From positions 74,423,422-74,487,421 of the forward strand of contig CP142456.1 of NCBI GenBank assembly GCA_038049695.1: a stretch of DNA of 64,000 bases, written 5' to 3'. Source of the DNA: Cinnamomum chago (Eukaryota; Streptophyta; Magnoliopsida; Laurales; Lauraceae). Under the pieces are notes generated by a model. That model made no database searches and was not told the origin of the DNA. It saw only the letters and a list, made by a program, of their open reading frames with translations. The position numbers were made by a program, and so were the translations under genes. This document shows positions 12,702 through 26,049 of the stretch, in pieces. Within the stretch, counting starts at the first letter, position 1. Each line of letters opens with the position of its first letter.

Positions 12702-15600
12702 CCTTCAATGATGACAGCAATCTATGGTTTGTGCACATGCTGAGTATATAACCTGTCATTTTTAACAACAGCTGCAGCAGCCTAAAGTATATGTTCATGG
12801 AAACATGAGGAGCCAATATATTGGTGGAGTAGAATGGCCAGGTTGCCCGCCGCAGCTTTTGACATGAGAACAGATCAGAAAAAATGAGTTCACAAATGTT
12901 CATTTATAATAAATGACGAGGCCCAAGCACAATTGTAAGGGGCTCATCATCTCAACCTTGGGTTAATTAATGTGTAGTCATGTTGTGGGGTGGTGGGATC
13001 AATGCTCATTTATCCATATAAACAATTGGTGGTTGGCAGAGATGTACACAGGAACACTTGTTAGGCTTAACGTCCCTATAAAATTTCCCTTTTTTCTGTG
13101 TCCTGTCAATTCGACCCCTGATGAGGGGTGCAACCCGGCCCGCCAAAGCCCACAAAATCAATGTCTTCTTTTTCTTGTGTCTAAAGCCCGAGGGTGGGAT
13201 AGAACCTGATTATTATTTACATTGGAAAACCATCCGCACAAAAGTGTAGTGCTAACTCGGGAGGCTTCTGCTGTTGGATGCTAGAATGCATCCAATGGCA
13301 GAAATTTCCTTTATATAGCCATCTTCACAAATCCAGTGGGCCCAACTTCAAAATTCCAACACTCTAGTGTAAGCCTGATGACGGCTTTGGCTCAACCTGG
13401 ACCCTGCTCGCATATGTGAGTGTAGGGTAGGGTAGGGGTATACCTGGCGTGGACAAGGCCCACCCCTTTTACAACCCCCTCTGACCCTGTATAGCTGGAT
13501 CTCAATCCCAGTTCATGGCTCATGGATTGGGTTGCCTGTTAGCTAACGGGATATTGTATGGGTGTAAATGTGATCTTCAGAAGGCCATTTGCCTCTCCAG
13601 TTTATGACTAAGAATTCATCTGTCTCTCTCTATGAACCGGCATTTTAAAACAGCAAGATCTAACTGGAATCCTTGGAATCAGTTTGCCCAGGAGGACTCA
13701 GGGCTTAACCTAAAAAGGAGTTGACGACTACTTAAGAAATAATTGTGTGTAATTTATGCAAAAGGAATGATAGTATTATCCACCTTGCAGGTCCACTGTT
13801 GAGGACTACATGCATGGTGGATGGATGGAAAAGGAATGAAGATTTTGATAACATATGGCCTACATGTCAATTTGATTTCAGTGCACAAAATGAGCCATTC
13901 ATTTTTGAGGCCCCTCCTTAGATGATAATTGAGTTGCATCTGGAGTTCTGGACTCCGGAAAGCCATTTACTCTTCATGGCAGTTAGGGTTAATCATCTGC
14001 GTCAGGTCTGCTGGTGTGTTAAGAGATCCTTTTGCAGCTCAGATTCTTCTGCCATGTGATTATTAGCCAGATTAGCATCCTATGAAACTTTTCATATTCC
14101 TATATTGAGGTGAGGTTGGGCCATTGTCACCCTATCCTTTTATCTTTGGTACCCACCCGTAAATGTATGCAAATGATACCAAATCACAGCACGCTCCCTG
14201 GATTGGATTTCCCTCTCTTTGTAGTTCTGGTGTAAATCATCAATGTTTGGAGTTGATCTTAACGTCACTTCCACAGGGACTCTTGTCCAGGCTCCTGAGC
14301 TAAGAACTGCCTCATTGGGGCTGTGTTTCAGTGGTTCAAAGGGATTAGTTTTTTGGCCCAATGCCATTAAACTGCTAAACGTGGATATGATTAAAATCAC
14401 AGTTTTTCTACCAATTTTCTACTCTTGAGTTTATTAATCCCCATCCAAATTAGGATGTCATGATCAATCGATTGAATCACTGGGCCGTGCGGTGCGGGAA
14501 TTGGTCTCGCTTCTCGTACATGTAGGTCCATACAGAGGCCCAGGTGGGCTGATATTCCACAATCCAAAAGTTGAAGCCATGGTCCTACTGTATATAGAGC
14601 TCCATGAAAATATCTGACTGGAAAGATCTAGGACAACCGTCTTTGATCTTTTTGGGACCCTTGGTAATGTTCTTCTGTTCTAGGCAGCTACTCAATGCTT
14701 TACTTTCAAGTTTACCCAAAATGTGCCTCGCCACAAAACAATCACAAGCTTGCTTGAAGGAATTAGGCTGTTACACACTCCGGGGTTTAACAATGATCAT
14801 AAGCATGGTGATAGAGTGCAGAATGTGGTTAACTCTGCAGAGAAATAATCCTTTTTCTTCTCTCTCACTTTTCTCCCATTTTAAGTATATAATCTTTCTT
14901 ATTCTTGGTTTTTTTTTTTTTTTTTACCCGGCCTCGGAGGGCTGGACCCCAATAGAGCCCACGGAACAATAGCCACACACGTGGAAGAAGTGGCATACCC
15001 AATTATCAAGATGCAACTTGGTGACATCCAGGGTTGCCAGCTAAGTAACCCCTTTTTGTTGTTCTTGACTTATTTTTTTAAAATAAATGAGTTTTTCTTA
15101 GTTTAAGCGGTAAAGCGGCTCTCACAAGTACATAGAACTCCCTCACCTCACCTGGACGCTTAGGTTGTAACCGGTTAACAATATGTTCAACTTTTATTCA
15201 ATTTACCCAAAAAAATGTTCTAATTTTATTTAATATGACCATCTTTTGGACCTACGGTATTTTTTTTATTTATTTATTTTACAGAACGGTAAACTATTCT
15301 AATTCTAAACTAGTGTAATTCCATCCGCACTCTCTCACGGCAGTGCTCTGCTTGAGTGTTCTCCCGGCTTTCCAGCTACGCTGGTGCCTGGGTTAAAGTG
15401 AGAGTGAGATGCCCTTGCCACTGGGTCATCCTGTGTTTCTCAATAATTTGTGGCCGTGCCATGCCACTGGCTCTTATCTTAAATGACCTAAGTAGTTGGG
15501 ACCAGGTGTGGCGACTTCTATCATGTGGGCTCCATTTCAGCTAATCCACTCAGATGTTACCATTATAATAATATAATAATTAAATTCAGTCCAAACAGTA
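12702..15600. other. Gene-poor intergenic DNA downstream of ALG12
   Basis: No exon chain or conserved protein block is visible on either strand. There are short open frames, homopolymer runs (poly-T at ~14910-14925) and scattered repeat-like pieces (for example 13380-13470 with GGTAGGGTAGGGGTA). The AATAAA at 12908-12913 may mark the ALG12 3' end. Confidence 0.5.
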
Positions 15601-15627
15601 CAAAGATGTTTGAAGAAAAAAGTGGTA

Positions 15628-15661
15628 CAAGATCAGCACAAGGGAGCTTGGCAATTAGGTC

Positions 15662-15698
<37 letters not shown>

Positions 15699-15783
15699 GG
15701 TACAAGATCAGCACAAGGGAGCTTGGCAATTAGGTCATGAGAGAGAGAGAGCTTGGCAATTAGGTCATGAGAGAGAGAGAGAG
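15628..15783. repeat. Short tandem duplication array with (GA)n runs
   Basis: The unit 'agtggtacaagatcagcac...aattaggtcatgagagagag' occurs at about 15620-15696 and 15696-15746, with a shorter third piece (gagcttggcaattaggtcatgagagag) to 15783. Each copy ends in a GA run, so slippage between GA tracts probably made the array. Confidence 0.85.
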
Positions 15784-17859
15784 TAGTCAACAAAGAAAAA
15801 GAGAGGTGCTTTGGGAGATGGTAGATTAATGAAAAGGGAAGATTAGTTGGGTGGTGCTGCTTGTGTATTGATTATCACATGTACTCCCAATCTGGCACTT
15901 CTAGGCATTGCTGGAGATGGGAAATGTCTCCTAATAAGAAAATAGAACATGGGCCCACCTGTGACTCCTACTTTATTTTTAAAATAAATGCAAAACCCTA
16001 AAAGCCAAATTGGATCTGACCAAGAAACCGATTTGAGAAGCTCACCAAAGTCTTTTCATTCATTGACCAATTCACCCACCCAACACCAAAAGTATGCAAT
16101 TGAATGTTAGGAAAGAAAACCCATTCAAAAGGAAAAATTAAAAAGAAAGGGCCACAGACATGATGGCTAGGACCTTCCAATTTAGGGAGTTTGATCATCA
16201 TGAGGCATCAGTGGTGGGGCCTGCTGTGTGGATGGTTTGGATGACTTTTTTGAGTGCTGGGTTTTGGGACAATGGTAAGGGCCAAAATAGTTTTGTAATG
16301 GCCAACATATGTCTTATTTATTTCTGCTACTTTTTTTGTTTAGAACAAATTTATTATGAGTACTAGAAGAAGGGAGTTTTGAAAATCTTGAAGCTTAAGG
16401 GGGGCATTTTAGGTTTTTTTTATGATTTTCATAAGAAAATCAAGAGATTAGATAAACATTGTGAAAGAATCCAATCTAATTGTCATACTTTTGTTGGTTG
16501 ATGGTTTCTAATCCTCACCCTTCTGAAAATAAAGTATAACCACATGTAACTTAGAAAGCCATTAAACTATATAACCCTTAAATCAAGTGATTAGATGATT
16601 CGATTGACCGATTCAACGAAAACCTAATCCACGATGAGACCTCTCTGTCCCCTTACCTGTCCTTGACAAGTCTGGATCCCCTCTTTCGATAAAATAAGGG
16701 AACATTGTTTCTTTCAATCCCGGGACGCCACCTATATAAAATGTGATGCCACTAATTGCAAGCTTTTAATTGCAAGTGGGGTTCCAGGATTGAATGAAAT
16801 TGTATTCCCCTATTTCAACAAAACAGGGGATTTGGCTTCGTCCTTGACTGTTGGCATGCATCCATGTTGGCCCCACTGGGATGATCGAAAAATGGGAGCA
16901 GTCTCCCATAGGGCATTTCAAACAGTAAGACCACCAGATTAGATGGTTCATTGGGTGGGACCTGTCTGTGCTTCACACACAACACACAGGCCCAGGGAGC
17001 ACAACCAGTTGATTTTCATTTAATCATTAAAGAACTACACCATCCTTTCTGCTTTGTTGTGAATGGTGTAAGGTATTTTTCCATAGTAGTAGTACTAGCT
17101 AGAATTCTGATTATTATTATTTTTTTGTTGGTTTGGTTAAAAGATTCATTTCAAAACCCTAAAAGGGGGCCACATCATGATAGGTTGTTTTAAACACCAA
17201 ATGTCTTAAATAAATAAGGTACACTCCACCTTAGAGAAGATATCAGTTTCTGATATGCTACTTACTATGTTTTAGACCAGCTAAAATGGCTTTCTGAGAT
17301 TCCTATTAAAGATTATTATATTGAAATGGTGGAGGCCAATGCATGTTACTTTATGCAAACTACAAGGGAACAAGAACAAATTCAACAATACCAAACTTAC
17401 TCCAGGAATTTAGCTTTTTTAGGGCAATGGATTCTTGAATTCAATGGTGTAACAATTTTGGGAAATGATCCAGGTATGTAGAAGTTAGAGTTAGATGAGT
17501 TAAATTGTAGACTAAGGATGGCAATATCCAAGGATTCATCCAAGTAACAATGTCACTCGTCCATATGGGAGAACGTTTTATAGAGATTCAGATCCAACAA
17601 ACTTATCTCTTGATATTAGCCCACACATATTGCGACTCTAGACCTAAGTTCCTACCTTGCAATATTAATTAACCAATAATTATAACCTATATTTGTACAT
17701 GTCCAACATATCTGTATCGCACCCATATGACACTTGTATCGGTGCTCAATATCATATGATACTTATAGGACATAAGTTCAGCATATCTTACTTACCATAC
17801 CAAGTCCATTATTTTATATACTTAATTCTACTTTTCTAACTTTTCAACTTAAAAAATAG
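15784..17859. other. Intergenic DNA, no gene recognised
   Basis: AT-rich sequence with short open frames only. No family motif, tRNA or splice-linked exon series was found. Confidence 0.5.
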
Positions 17860-18850
17860 GGGTTTTAGCAGAAAAAAAAAAACCTCAAATATTCCTACGC
17901 CTCTAAAAGCATCATCAAATACATGTAATGCCTAAAAGCATCTTATACCGTAGACTTCATTTATTTTCGGACCAAATTGTCCTTCACTTTACCTCTTACG
18001 ACATCGAGACTCGACCACATTCGCGAATTAAAGTATTTCGCGACTTGTTATTTTTGCTTCAACTCTAAAACTCGCTAGTTTATTATGGATATTGTGAATA
18101 GCTAATGTTTATTTTAAACTTATATCTTAAATGAGAAATATGGAGAAAAGCATCATCAACTTTATAGCTAATCCTCCATAGACGGTTGCAAAAGTAAAAT
18201 TAGGAATAGGGAATGGAAAGGAGCATGATTTTTTGTATTTTTTTTTTCTGAAAATGAAATGGATGGTTTTCTTCTTTTTTGTTCTTTTTTTTTTTTAGAG
18301 AAAAATCTCCACAGATTATCTGGAGAGAAGGGTCACAATGAGTTTATTCACTATTGAACAAACTCACAATGGAATAGTTCAACTCATATGCTCACAAAAA
18401 TCATTACTTCAGCTCCAAAATTGTTAGTTAAACCCAATAAGTTTGAGCTAATTTTCTACAAATTGTAGTAATAATACATCAGAATAAGAATATTATTGGA
18501 GTTTATAGAAAATATAAATCAATCTAATATGATAGAGAAGCTTAATGAATGCTTTGAGATGTTGGTGAATGAAATTGAATAGAAGCAGGAAATCTAAGCT
18601 CGTGAATAATGTTGGGCACATATATGGATACCAAATATTGAGCTTGTTAGTGATTTGTCTCGAATTCGCAAGTCATGTCGTGAACTTGAAAGTGTCATGT
18701 CTTAAACTCGTGAAAGATAAAGTGAAGGGCAATTTTAATTAGAAAGAAATGAAGTCATCGATATCAAATGCTTTTGTGCATTACATGTATTTGAGGATGC
18801 TTTTGGACGTATAGGGATATTTAAGGCTTCTTTTCATCAAAACCCCTAGA
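17860..18850. mobile_element. Foldback element with ~200-bp diverged inverted arms
   Basis: The left arm (about 17862-18050) matches the reverse complement of the right arm (about 18650-18850). Shared blocks include AGGGGTTTT at the outer edge, AAAAGCATC.TCAAATACATG followed by TAATGC, GACTTCATTT and CCTTCACTTTA. The arms differ at many positions, so the insertion is old. No transposase is present and no target duplication is clear, so the family is unassigned. Confidence 0.7.
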
Positions 18851-18909
18851 AATATTAGAAAGTAATATAAACAATGATAATTTTATTCTTCTAGAAAATC
18901 AGGACAACT

Positions 18910-18939
<30 letters not shown>
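18910..18939 (+). repeat. (G)30 homopolymer
   Basis: Thirty consecutive G residues in otherwise AT-rich DNA, within about 60 bp of the right arm of the foldback element. A second, impure G run of ~16 lies at 22638-22653. Such tracts can form G-quadruplexes and are prone to sequencing-length error. Confidence 0.9.
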
Positions 18940-18941
<2 letters not shown>

Positions 18942-20885
18942 TGGCAATGCTTTGATGGATAGTTTTTCACTGCCTACAATTTCTCATTAACTTTTATATG
19001 CCTAGAGGAGGGTCAATGACCCTTTTGTCTAGCATGTATGAGGAAAGCATCTAATCTCTTAATTGGCTTTTAACAAACATTGATATGGTTTTATCCAAAA
19101 ATACAAAAGAAAGAACTCAAGAGAAAAGCAATGGTATGTTGTATGTTTGTGTTGGTATCATCAATTCATTATCTCCTTCTTAGCCTCTTATTGATTTGGG
19201 CCCCACTTAATTTGTTTGGCTAAAAATAAACAAGCTATGATCATATATCCTATTTTTCCCAACTCTGATGTATCAAGTGCAATATCATTTCAACCCTTGG
19301 ACTTGTTTGTGCAACGAGATGATTTAATGATATATGGATTTTAATTGTCATGAGACTATGAGAGATAGCAATCTTGCATTCCTACAATTTTCATGAGAAA
19401 TTGAAATCCTCCACGGAATGTTGGTTTATCTTTTTCCTTCTCTTCAAGGAAAATTATGGAATCCACTCGTCACACAAGCGCAAAAGTGATCTCTCTTTCT
19501 TTCTCTTTGGGTGTATGCCTGTGTATTTTCTACAATTCTTTCAGTATATGCATATTTATACAATTCTTACAATACATGTGTTGTCCCCATAGGGTCCACA
19601 AGTAGACCAGTCTTCTGGAGAATCTAAAAAGGGATTAAAACCACTTCTACGAGCCAATCCATGGGGAGGGTAATGGTTGGCATGAGTCATGTTGTGACGG
19701 TGACATGGCTCACTGGCTCAGCTGTTCATATGCCATCTTTGGCTTTGGATGACTTTACCAAAAGAAACTTCAACCCCTAGAAGTGTCAGGGGATCTGTAT
19801 TTTAATGAAGAAGATGCTTCAGGGTCAAGTCTTCAGCCACTCTGGTTAGGAATTCAGGCTCAAAATGTCAGGTCTACATCCTACTTACCCTGTGGAAAGA
19901 AGAAAAGAAAGAAAATAATGGTTTTAACATAATTGAGAAAGAACAATGAAATATCCATCACTTCATGAACCTATGAAAAAGTATAAAAGAAGGGTGCACT
20001 AAAATAACTTTAAAAAGAAAAGAAAAGGAAAAGAAAAAAAAAAAAAAAAAGAATGCATATCCATGTATCTATCACTTCATGAGCCCATGAAAAAGTATAA
20101 AAGAAGGGTGCACTCAAAAAATTAAATAAAGGCATGTATAGCCTTCTAAGTTATTATAATAATGACAAGAAGAAGAACATGCATATCTGTATCTCATCAC
20201 TTTCAGGTTCTACTTTTTCACTTATTGCTGGTTTGGACCATATATAAAAGCAGGAGCATCAAGAGAGGCCTGACTGTTAAATAGCCTCTCTAGGCCCACC
20301 TATTGATAAGAATATGTTGTTTCAATTATCTGTCTTAGGAGATAAGATAGAGTTTGTTGGTGTCTGATAGGATGAACAATGGGGGGATAATCTATCCTCT
20401 CATGTATTTAATAACTATTAGAAGCAACATGACCAAAAACATTTCAATTATTATATATTATAGACGTAGGCATCGATTTTGAAATTGGAGTCCAATTTGT
20501 TAATCGATTGCAAAATTGGACTCTAATCTCAAATCAATTTGAGAAATTGAATCTCAAATCAATTTCAAGGAATAAGCTCTATCAATCAATTCATATGTAT
20601 CTTATTGGTGAAATTGATTACTTGAAATTCAACAAACCCTTTGTTTTTTTCTTCTTTCGGAATAACTGAGATGAATGAATTTTTTACCATAACCATAAAA
20701 ATAAAATTTCTCTCTTTTTTTTTTCCACAGATATGGATTTTATCAATCAAGAATAATAATAATGCCGGTTATTTTGATCTGATACACCCAATAATATGGA
20801 TTTATTCATATATTACTTTATTCTATATTCTATCAAATCGAATCAAAATTAAATTCAAATGAATTGTAAGTACAATTTATAATTT
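18940..20885. other. Intergenic DNA, no gene recognised
   Basis: It holds a duplicated phrase (atccat...atcacttcatgaacc.atgaaaaagtataaaagaagggtgcact) at about 19950-20003 and 20058-20113, separated by an A-rich stretch, and imperfect 'aaattga.tctcaaatcaatt' repeats at 20490-20570. No coding signal was seen. Confidence 0.5.
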
Positions 20886-20886
20886 G

Positions 20887-21190
20887 ATAGAGTCCACTTT
20901 TGTTAAGTATCTTTATGTGAATTCAAATTTTAATATATATATATATATTATAAATAAGTGATTAAAGAGTCCAGTTAAAAAAATCCACCTTGTTCAATAA
21001 TTCTATCCAACCAAGTTAAAATGAGTATTCTTTAGGAATTCAGAGTCCACTTTTGTTAAGTATCTTTATGTGAATTCAAATTTTAATATATATCTATTAT
21101 TGATAAGTGATTAAAGAGTCCAGATAAAAAAAATCCATCTTGTTCCATAACTCTATCCAACCAAGTTAAAATGAGTATTCTTTAGGTGAA
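20887..21190 (+). repeat. Tandem duplication of a ~155-bp AT-rich unit
   Basis: The phrase starting AGAGTCCACTTTTGTTAAG at about 20889 recurs at about 21046. Both copies run through ATTCAAATTTTAATATAT, AGTGATTAAAGAGTCCAG and AGTTAAAATGAGTATTCTTTAGG. The copies differ mainly in the length of a TA run. Confidence 0.9.
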
Positions 21191-21771
21191 TTTAGAATTT
21201 TAATATATCTATTATGTTTAGAAAATTCTTAATGTTTGTGATTTTTAAAAGTGGATCATTGATAGTGATTTATACATATAGGCTCTACAAACAATTAACT
21301 TTTTTAAAGTGGGCCTCATATTCTAATTCCTAAAAACGGGATTACATGCAATTTTGCAAATGTTAATTTACATTAGACTTGAAGTTTCATACTCATTTAT
21401 ATAAAAAGTAATATTTACTTAGTATAAATATCGGGCTGGGCCATGATTCGAACCGTACTAAATAGTATATTTGTTTGTTTTATATTTATTTTCATATTTA
21501 TTTATTTTATATTTATTTTCTCATTAATTAATATCTCATAAAATAGCCACAAATTGGATGTGTTTTTATTTCTGGACCCAGGCTTAGCACGTCCATGCTT
21601 TGCTAGTAATTCTATTAACACTGTTAATGACCCTCATGTTTTATTAGCTAAATTTTTTTTGCCCTGCCTTGTATGATATTTCGATTATCATCATCAACTC
21701 CTTGATTTCGTTTTACATTTGTTCTCACTCAATGACTATATTCATAGTTTCAATTAAATGATCATTACCAC

Positions 21772-21803
<32 letters not shown>

Positions 21804-22944
21804 GGAAATTCTCTCTTGCAAACATTTTGATCTTGCATGCGGAGGTCCTCATTGTCCCGGTCGGTGTTGTGAAATTTGGGATCCTAGTAGTTTGATGAGG
21901 CGCCTGCCTCTTTAGCGTTCGGATCGAAGAAAATTTCGCTAATTATCATCATCATTGCCTTGAACTGAAGGGTGAACCCACTAAATAAATAAAGGCAGTG
22001 GCCCCTACAATGAGAATTTCCTAGAACCGCTATTATAGGTAATACAAGAAGCTTAAAGGCACATTTGGTAATATGTGAAGGATCTATAAATTTGAAGATT
22101 ACTTGCTGCCCTTGACACAGGGATTCCTACATGAGGATTTGTATAGTCGAGGATTTTTCATTGATATTGATCTATATCCATATGTATAGCTGAAAGAATT
22201 GATATTAATGTTTAAATTGGCAAAAACAAGGATCTTCAAATCCTATGGGATAGGGTCGTACATGAAAACCCTAAAAAAACCCGACTAACTCATGATCCTT
22301 TTTTATTTACAATTGCAAAATACAGGTTTTCTGCGACTCTGTGAAGAATCAGACTTGGTCCAGTATTTATAAGTTGATGATACTCCCATTTAAAAAAAAA
22401 AAAGTAAAAAAAAAAAGTCGGAATCCATTCTACAATCGGGTCTTTAATATAGTTTTAGCCTGAAATTGACCCATTTGCATCCCAAATCTAATGGGACTAC
22501 CAATAAATGAGAGAGACCTCAAATCTGGAGATCTTGATCGTTCAAATCTTGGCTTTCAATTACAATTAGGAAAAATAAAACCATGAATATTTAAGTCCAC
22601 TAAATCAATGTATTCAGGACATTTTTTTTCTTTTTTTTGGGGGGGGGGGGGGGGATTAAACAAAAATCCTTGATGTGACCTTCCAATCTCATCCAGAATC
22701 CATTCCTATACAGGCCATGAATATGATTCACTATGAATGACCCATTCAGGCACAATACTTTCAATTGACCATCCACTTCCACGTTTAGTGGGCGAACCAA
22801 TGGATGACTAAAATAGTGATGACCTATACTGTCCAAATCCATTTAACTATACACACTAACAGGGAAAAGTGTGGGCCCACTTATGATCAATTATACCCCT
22901 CACCGACATAAACTAAATCCTAAATGAACTGAAACTAACCTAAC
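21191..22944. other. Intergenic DNA with simple repeats
   Basis: It includes an (ATT)n run at about 21772-21802, an impure A-tract at 22392-22417 and a T/G-rich tract at 22621-22653. No gene is recognisable. Confidence 0.5.
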
Positions 22945-23311
22945 TAGTGATGTAAATGGGTACCTGATTCTCCGATTATCCGGAAGTTCCGACCCGTTAT
23001 GAACCGGATCTAGGTCCTTATTTAGGCCCCGATAAGTAAATGGGTCCGGGTCCGGTTCCACCTTGGTTTAGACCCGAAACTCGACATATTTCCTCGATTT
23101 TCGAAAATCTCTCTTAAAAACCATATTTTTTTAATTTCATTCTCTACCTAAACTAGGACCCGTATTCAGACTCGTCCTATATATGGTTCCGGTTCCAATT
23201 CCGGAGCTAAGAAATCGGTTCCGAAATGGTTCCAGTTCCGCCTTTTCCTTAATGATTCCGATTCCGGGTCCACCATGGTCCCAGACCGGAATCTACCCGT
23301 TTACAACCCTA
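22945..23311. mobile_element. hAT-like non-autonomous MITE, 8-bp target duplication
   Basis: The terminal inverted repeats are TAG.G.TGTAAA.GGGTA (left TAGTGATGTAAATGGGTA; right, reverse complemented, TAGGGTTGTAAACGGGTA). Direct AACCTAAC copies flank it at 22937-22944 and 23312-23319. The interior is rich in GGTTCCG/CCGGAAC words and has no coding frame. Duplication length and ends fit the hAT superfamily. A relative lies at 36635-37227. Confidence 0.85.
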
Positions 23312-23319
23312 AACCTAAC

Positions 23320-24965
23320 CCCCATTTTGCCAGTGATAAGACTTTTATTCACCCTTGCTTGATCATATAAAAAAAAAAGACAATTTATCCAAGGGCTGAA
23401 ATTTGTCCAATTCTGAAAGGCATTCAATTAGAGGTTAGAATAATTGGATGCCTAAAATTTTGGCACTCTTCAAGGATTGGGACTCATGCGAGTGGGACCC
23501 ACATGGGTTTTTCTTGGTGAAGGGGGCATTCTGGAGGTTCCAATGAAAACAGAGGGCTTGTAATTGTAAGGTTGAAAGGGCCTTTCGTTGTTTTCTAGAA
23601 ACGTCTTTGGTTGTACCGGACACGCTCGTTTCTTTCTCTTTTCTCCACCTGATTTGCACGGCCAACTTTAAAATAAATGAACAAGGCCCAGTGGGAAGAA
23701 TGATCTCATCTACCTCTTCTACCCACCGTACACGTAGCATCAATTACTAGATTGGGCCTTCTTTCCAAATTGATTGATTAACACCCCCCTTTGTCCTTAG
23801 CACAGTGGCCCCAGCAATCATCACAAAAAAAATAAAAAATCAATTGAGTCTCATCCTGGCCGTTCGTTCATCTAACCCATCCATTGATTGAAAGTCTGAT
23901 CTATAATTGAATTGAGACTTTTTTTTCCCAAAACCAATGTCTCTGATTGTGGGTGGGTTCTTAAAGTTTTTTTGTGGGCCACTGATTATTATCTTATCTA
24001 TAGATTGATTGTGGTGGGCCCCAGTGATTGGACGGCTAGATACAGGTCTTATAAAAACATTGTAAGAAGATAAGGTGGGTAGACTGTATTTCTCTCTACC
24101 CGTGATGTATGAAATCAGCAATAAAGAGGTGGCAAGGAATAAGAGCCATGAGCCATGACCAAATGCCAAGCAGTTATGACCGCTCTGGGCCCACCACTTG
24201 TTTGAAATTACCTTTCAGTCCTTAATGTTGAAATTAAAAAAACTTCTTTTCAAAAACGAGTTGTTAAGTATTTTTTTCTCAATGGTTGACTCCATTATGT
24301 GCCCCCTACACCTCAATCTCACCTCAATCTCAGGGTGGATTTCTGTGTGTTCACACTGATTCTGGACCGTTTAGATCATCGGTCTGGCCATGAATAGGAA
24401 GATCATGAACCCATTTTTTTTTTTACAGTGGGGTCCCTCGTTGGACGGTCAAGATTGGAGTGGTACGTTACTACATTGTGTGTGTGGATTAATGAGATTG
24501 ATTATTGCTTCCCCTTTGAAGACTGAAGAGGATATTGATTATTGATCCTGTCTACTGTGGTTTTGTGAAGAACACACCAAAAGGAAAGCTTTTTCTTTTG
24601 TTTTTTTTTTCTCCATCTTTTTTTTTTTTTTCAATTTCTCCTTCTTTTCTTAAGAAAAGAAAAAGTAAATATTTCTTTGTTTTTATTAGAGCAAATGATC
24701 CCATGTACCTGGACATATCACAAAATGAAGTTGAATCCAGGAGAGATCTCTGGTGTTGGGGCCATTAAGGTTAATTTGAACGGTTGGATGAACTCGCCTC
24801 ATCAAATGGATCGTGCCAAAATTTAGATGGTAATGCTTAGATAGGGTGGTTAATCAATCCACCTGCATTGTTCAATCCAATGTTAAATATAATCTTTTAG
24901 ATTGAGATAAATGAGTCTACTATAGAGATCTAGTCTGGATACACCTGATCATTTCTCTTTATTTT
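23320..24965. other. Intergenic DNA, no gene recognised
   Basis: It contains several phrases such as 'gtggggtccctcgttggacggtcaagattgg' (split across 24428-24458), which look like pieces of dispersed repeats. A minus-strand open frame at 23840-24169 has a hydrophobic start but no recognisable family. Confidence 0.45.
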
Positions 24966-25119
24966 AGGGATGCAGTTGTTTAACTCTAAGGTAGTTCAGC
25001 CCAAGACTACGGTTTGCACCTGAATGTTGTAGGTTCGAAACTGCACTACCACATTGAGGCTATGGGGCCTTTGGGTTGGAGGGATCAGTCCAGTCTAAAG
25101 GGTTGAGAACCCTCCGATA

Positions 25120-25153
<34 letters not shown>

Positions 25154-25177
25154 AAAAAAAGAAAAGAAAAGAAAAGA
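24966..25177 (+). repeat. SINE, plus strand, with poly(A) tail
   Basis: A B-box-like GTAGGTTCGAAACTG lies at about 25028-25042, followed by a 3' part (GGAGGGATCAGTCCAGTC...AAGGGTTGAGAACCCTCCGATA) and an A run of about 31 bases. Minus-strand relatives are at 35938-36085 and 52397-52620, which share GGGATTAGTCCA and GGAACCCTT in the same order before their A tails. Confidence 0.7.
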
Positions 25178-26049
25178 TATGATTGGGGGATCAAATTTAA
25201 ATAGTAAACATCAATAAATACTAGTGAATGAGGAGTAGCTACCCATCTATGCTGTGGCCCATAATTTAGAAGGTGTGGATTCATTGCAATTATATTTTAT
25301 TTGGATCGGTAGATGTTGGGTACATCCACATAACATGATTTGAAGTTTCATTAATAAAGAAAGTGAAGGAAGGAAAGAAGAATAGGCAAAACACTAATTA
25401 AATTTTTCTACATTTAAGTTTCTTCCAATAATTTTTTTTTTTATAAAATTATCACAAGAGAAAAGTCCAGGGTCAAGAGGATAACTAATATTTCTCTCAC
25501 CTTACCCAATCTCCATGATGGATTCATTTCACAAAAGTAAGAGAAAGGAGATGGTGATTCCTGTATAGATTACATAAAAAAAACAACTCCAATGAAAACT
25601 GCACATTTACTCCATATACAGAAGACACAGAAGACCCCCTTCATTTCTTTATCATGATTTTGGTTTCTTGAAAAGTCATCTCTTTTTCAAAGGGTTGTAC
25701 AGATTCCCAACTAAGAACCCATTTCTGAATTTCAATCTGTAGAAATTTTTGCTGGATTCTGCTGTTTTCTGTGGGTTTTTTTTTTAAAATAGTTTAGCAT
25801 CTATAATCAAGTCTTTTATTTTTTATGGTGTTGGGCTTTGTTTCTCCAACTCTTGTGTGGGGTTTTGCAGAGAAACTTCCATAGCCAGTACCATATGCTT
25901 AAAGGGGTTGTAGAGAATTTTTGTAAATTACTTTCATTTTTGACTCATTTTTATCAATAAGGTAGTGGGTATCTTGTATTTTTTTTTAATTTTTTTTTTT
26001 ATATTTCTTATCTTTTGATTTTGCTGGGAGATTAAGAAAGGAAGAAGAC
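25178..26049 (+). promoter_or_regulatory. Presumed promoter and 5' leader region of the GATA gene
   Basis: The last several hundred bases before the ATG at 26050 are pyrimidine-rich, which is common in plant leaders, but no TATA box or start site can be fixed. The interval begins in A-rich remnants of the SINE tail. Confidence 0.35.

Noticed and set aside
14604..14972. 122-codon plus-strand open frame downstream of ALG12
   Set aside because: Low-complexity end, no recognisable domain, no flanking exons.
15090..15200. 'tagtttaagcggtaaagcggctctcac' phrase considered as a tRNA or SINE head
   Set aside because: No cloverleaf and no clear B box at the right spacing.
23840..24169. Minus-strand 109-codon open frame with a hydrophobic N-terminus resembling a signal peptide
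   Set aside because: No family motif, no splice partners, and the sequence overlaps dispersed-repeat-like phrases; likely chance.
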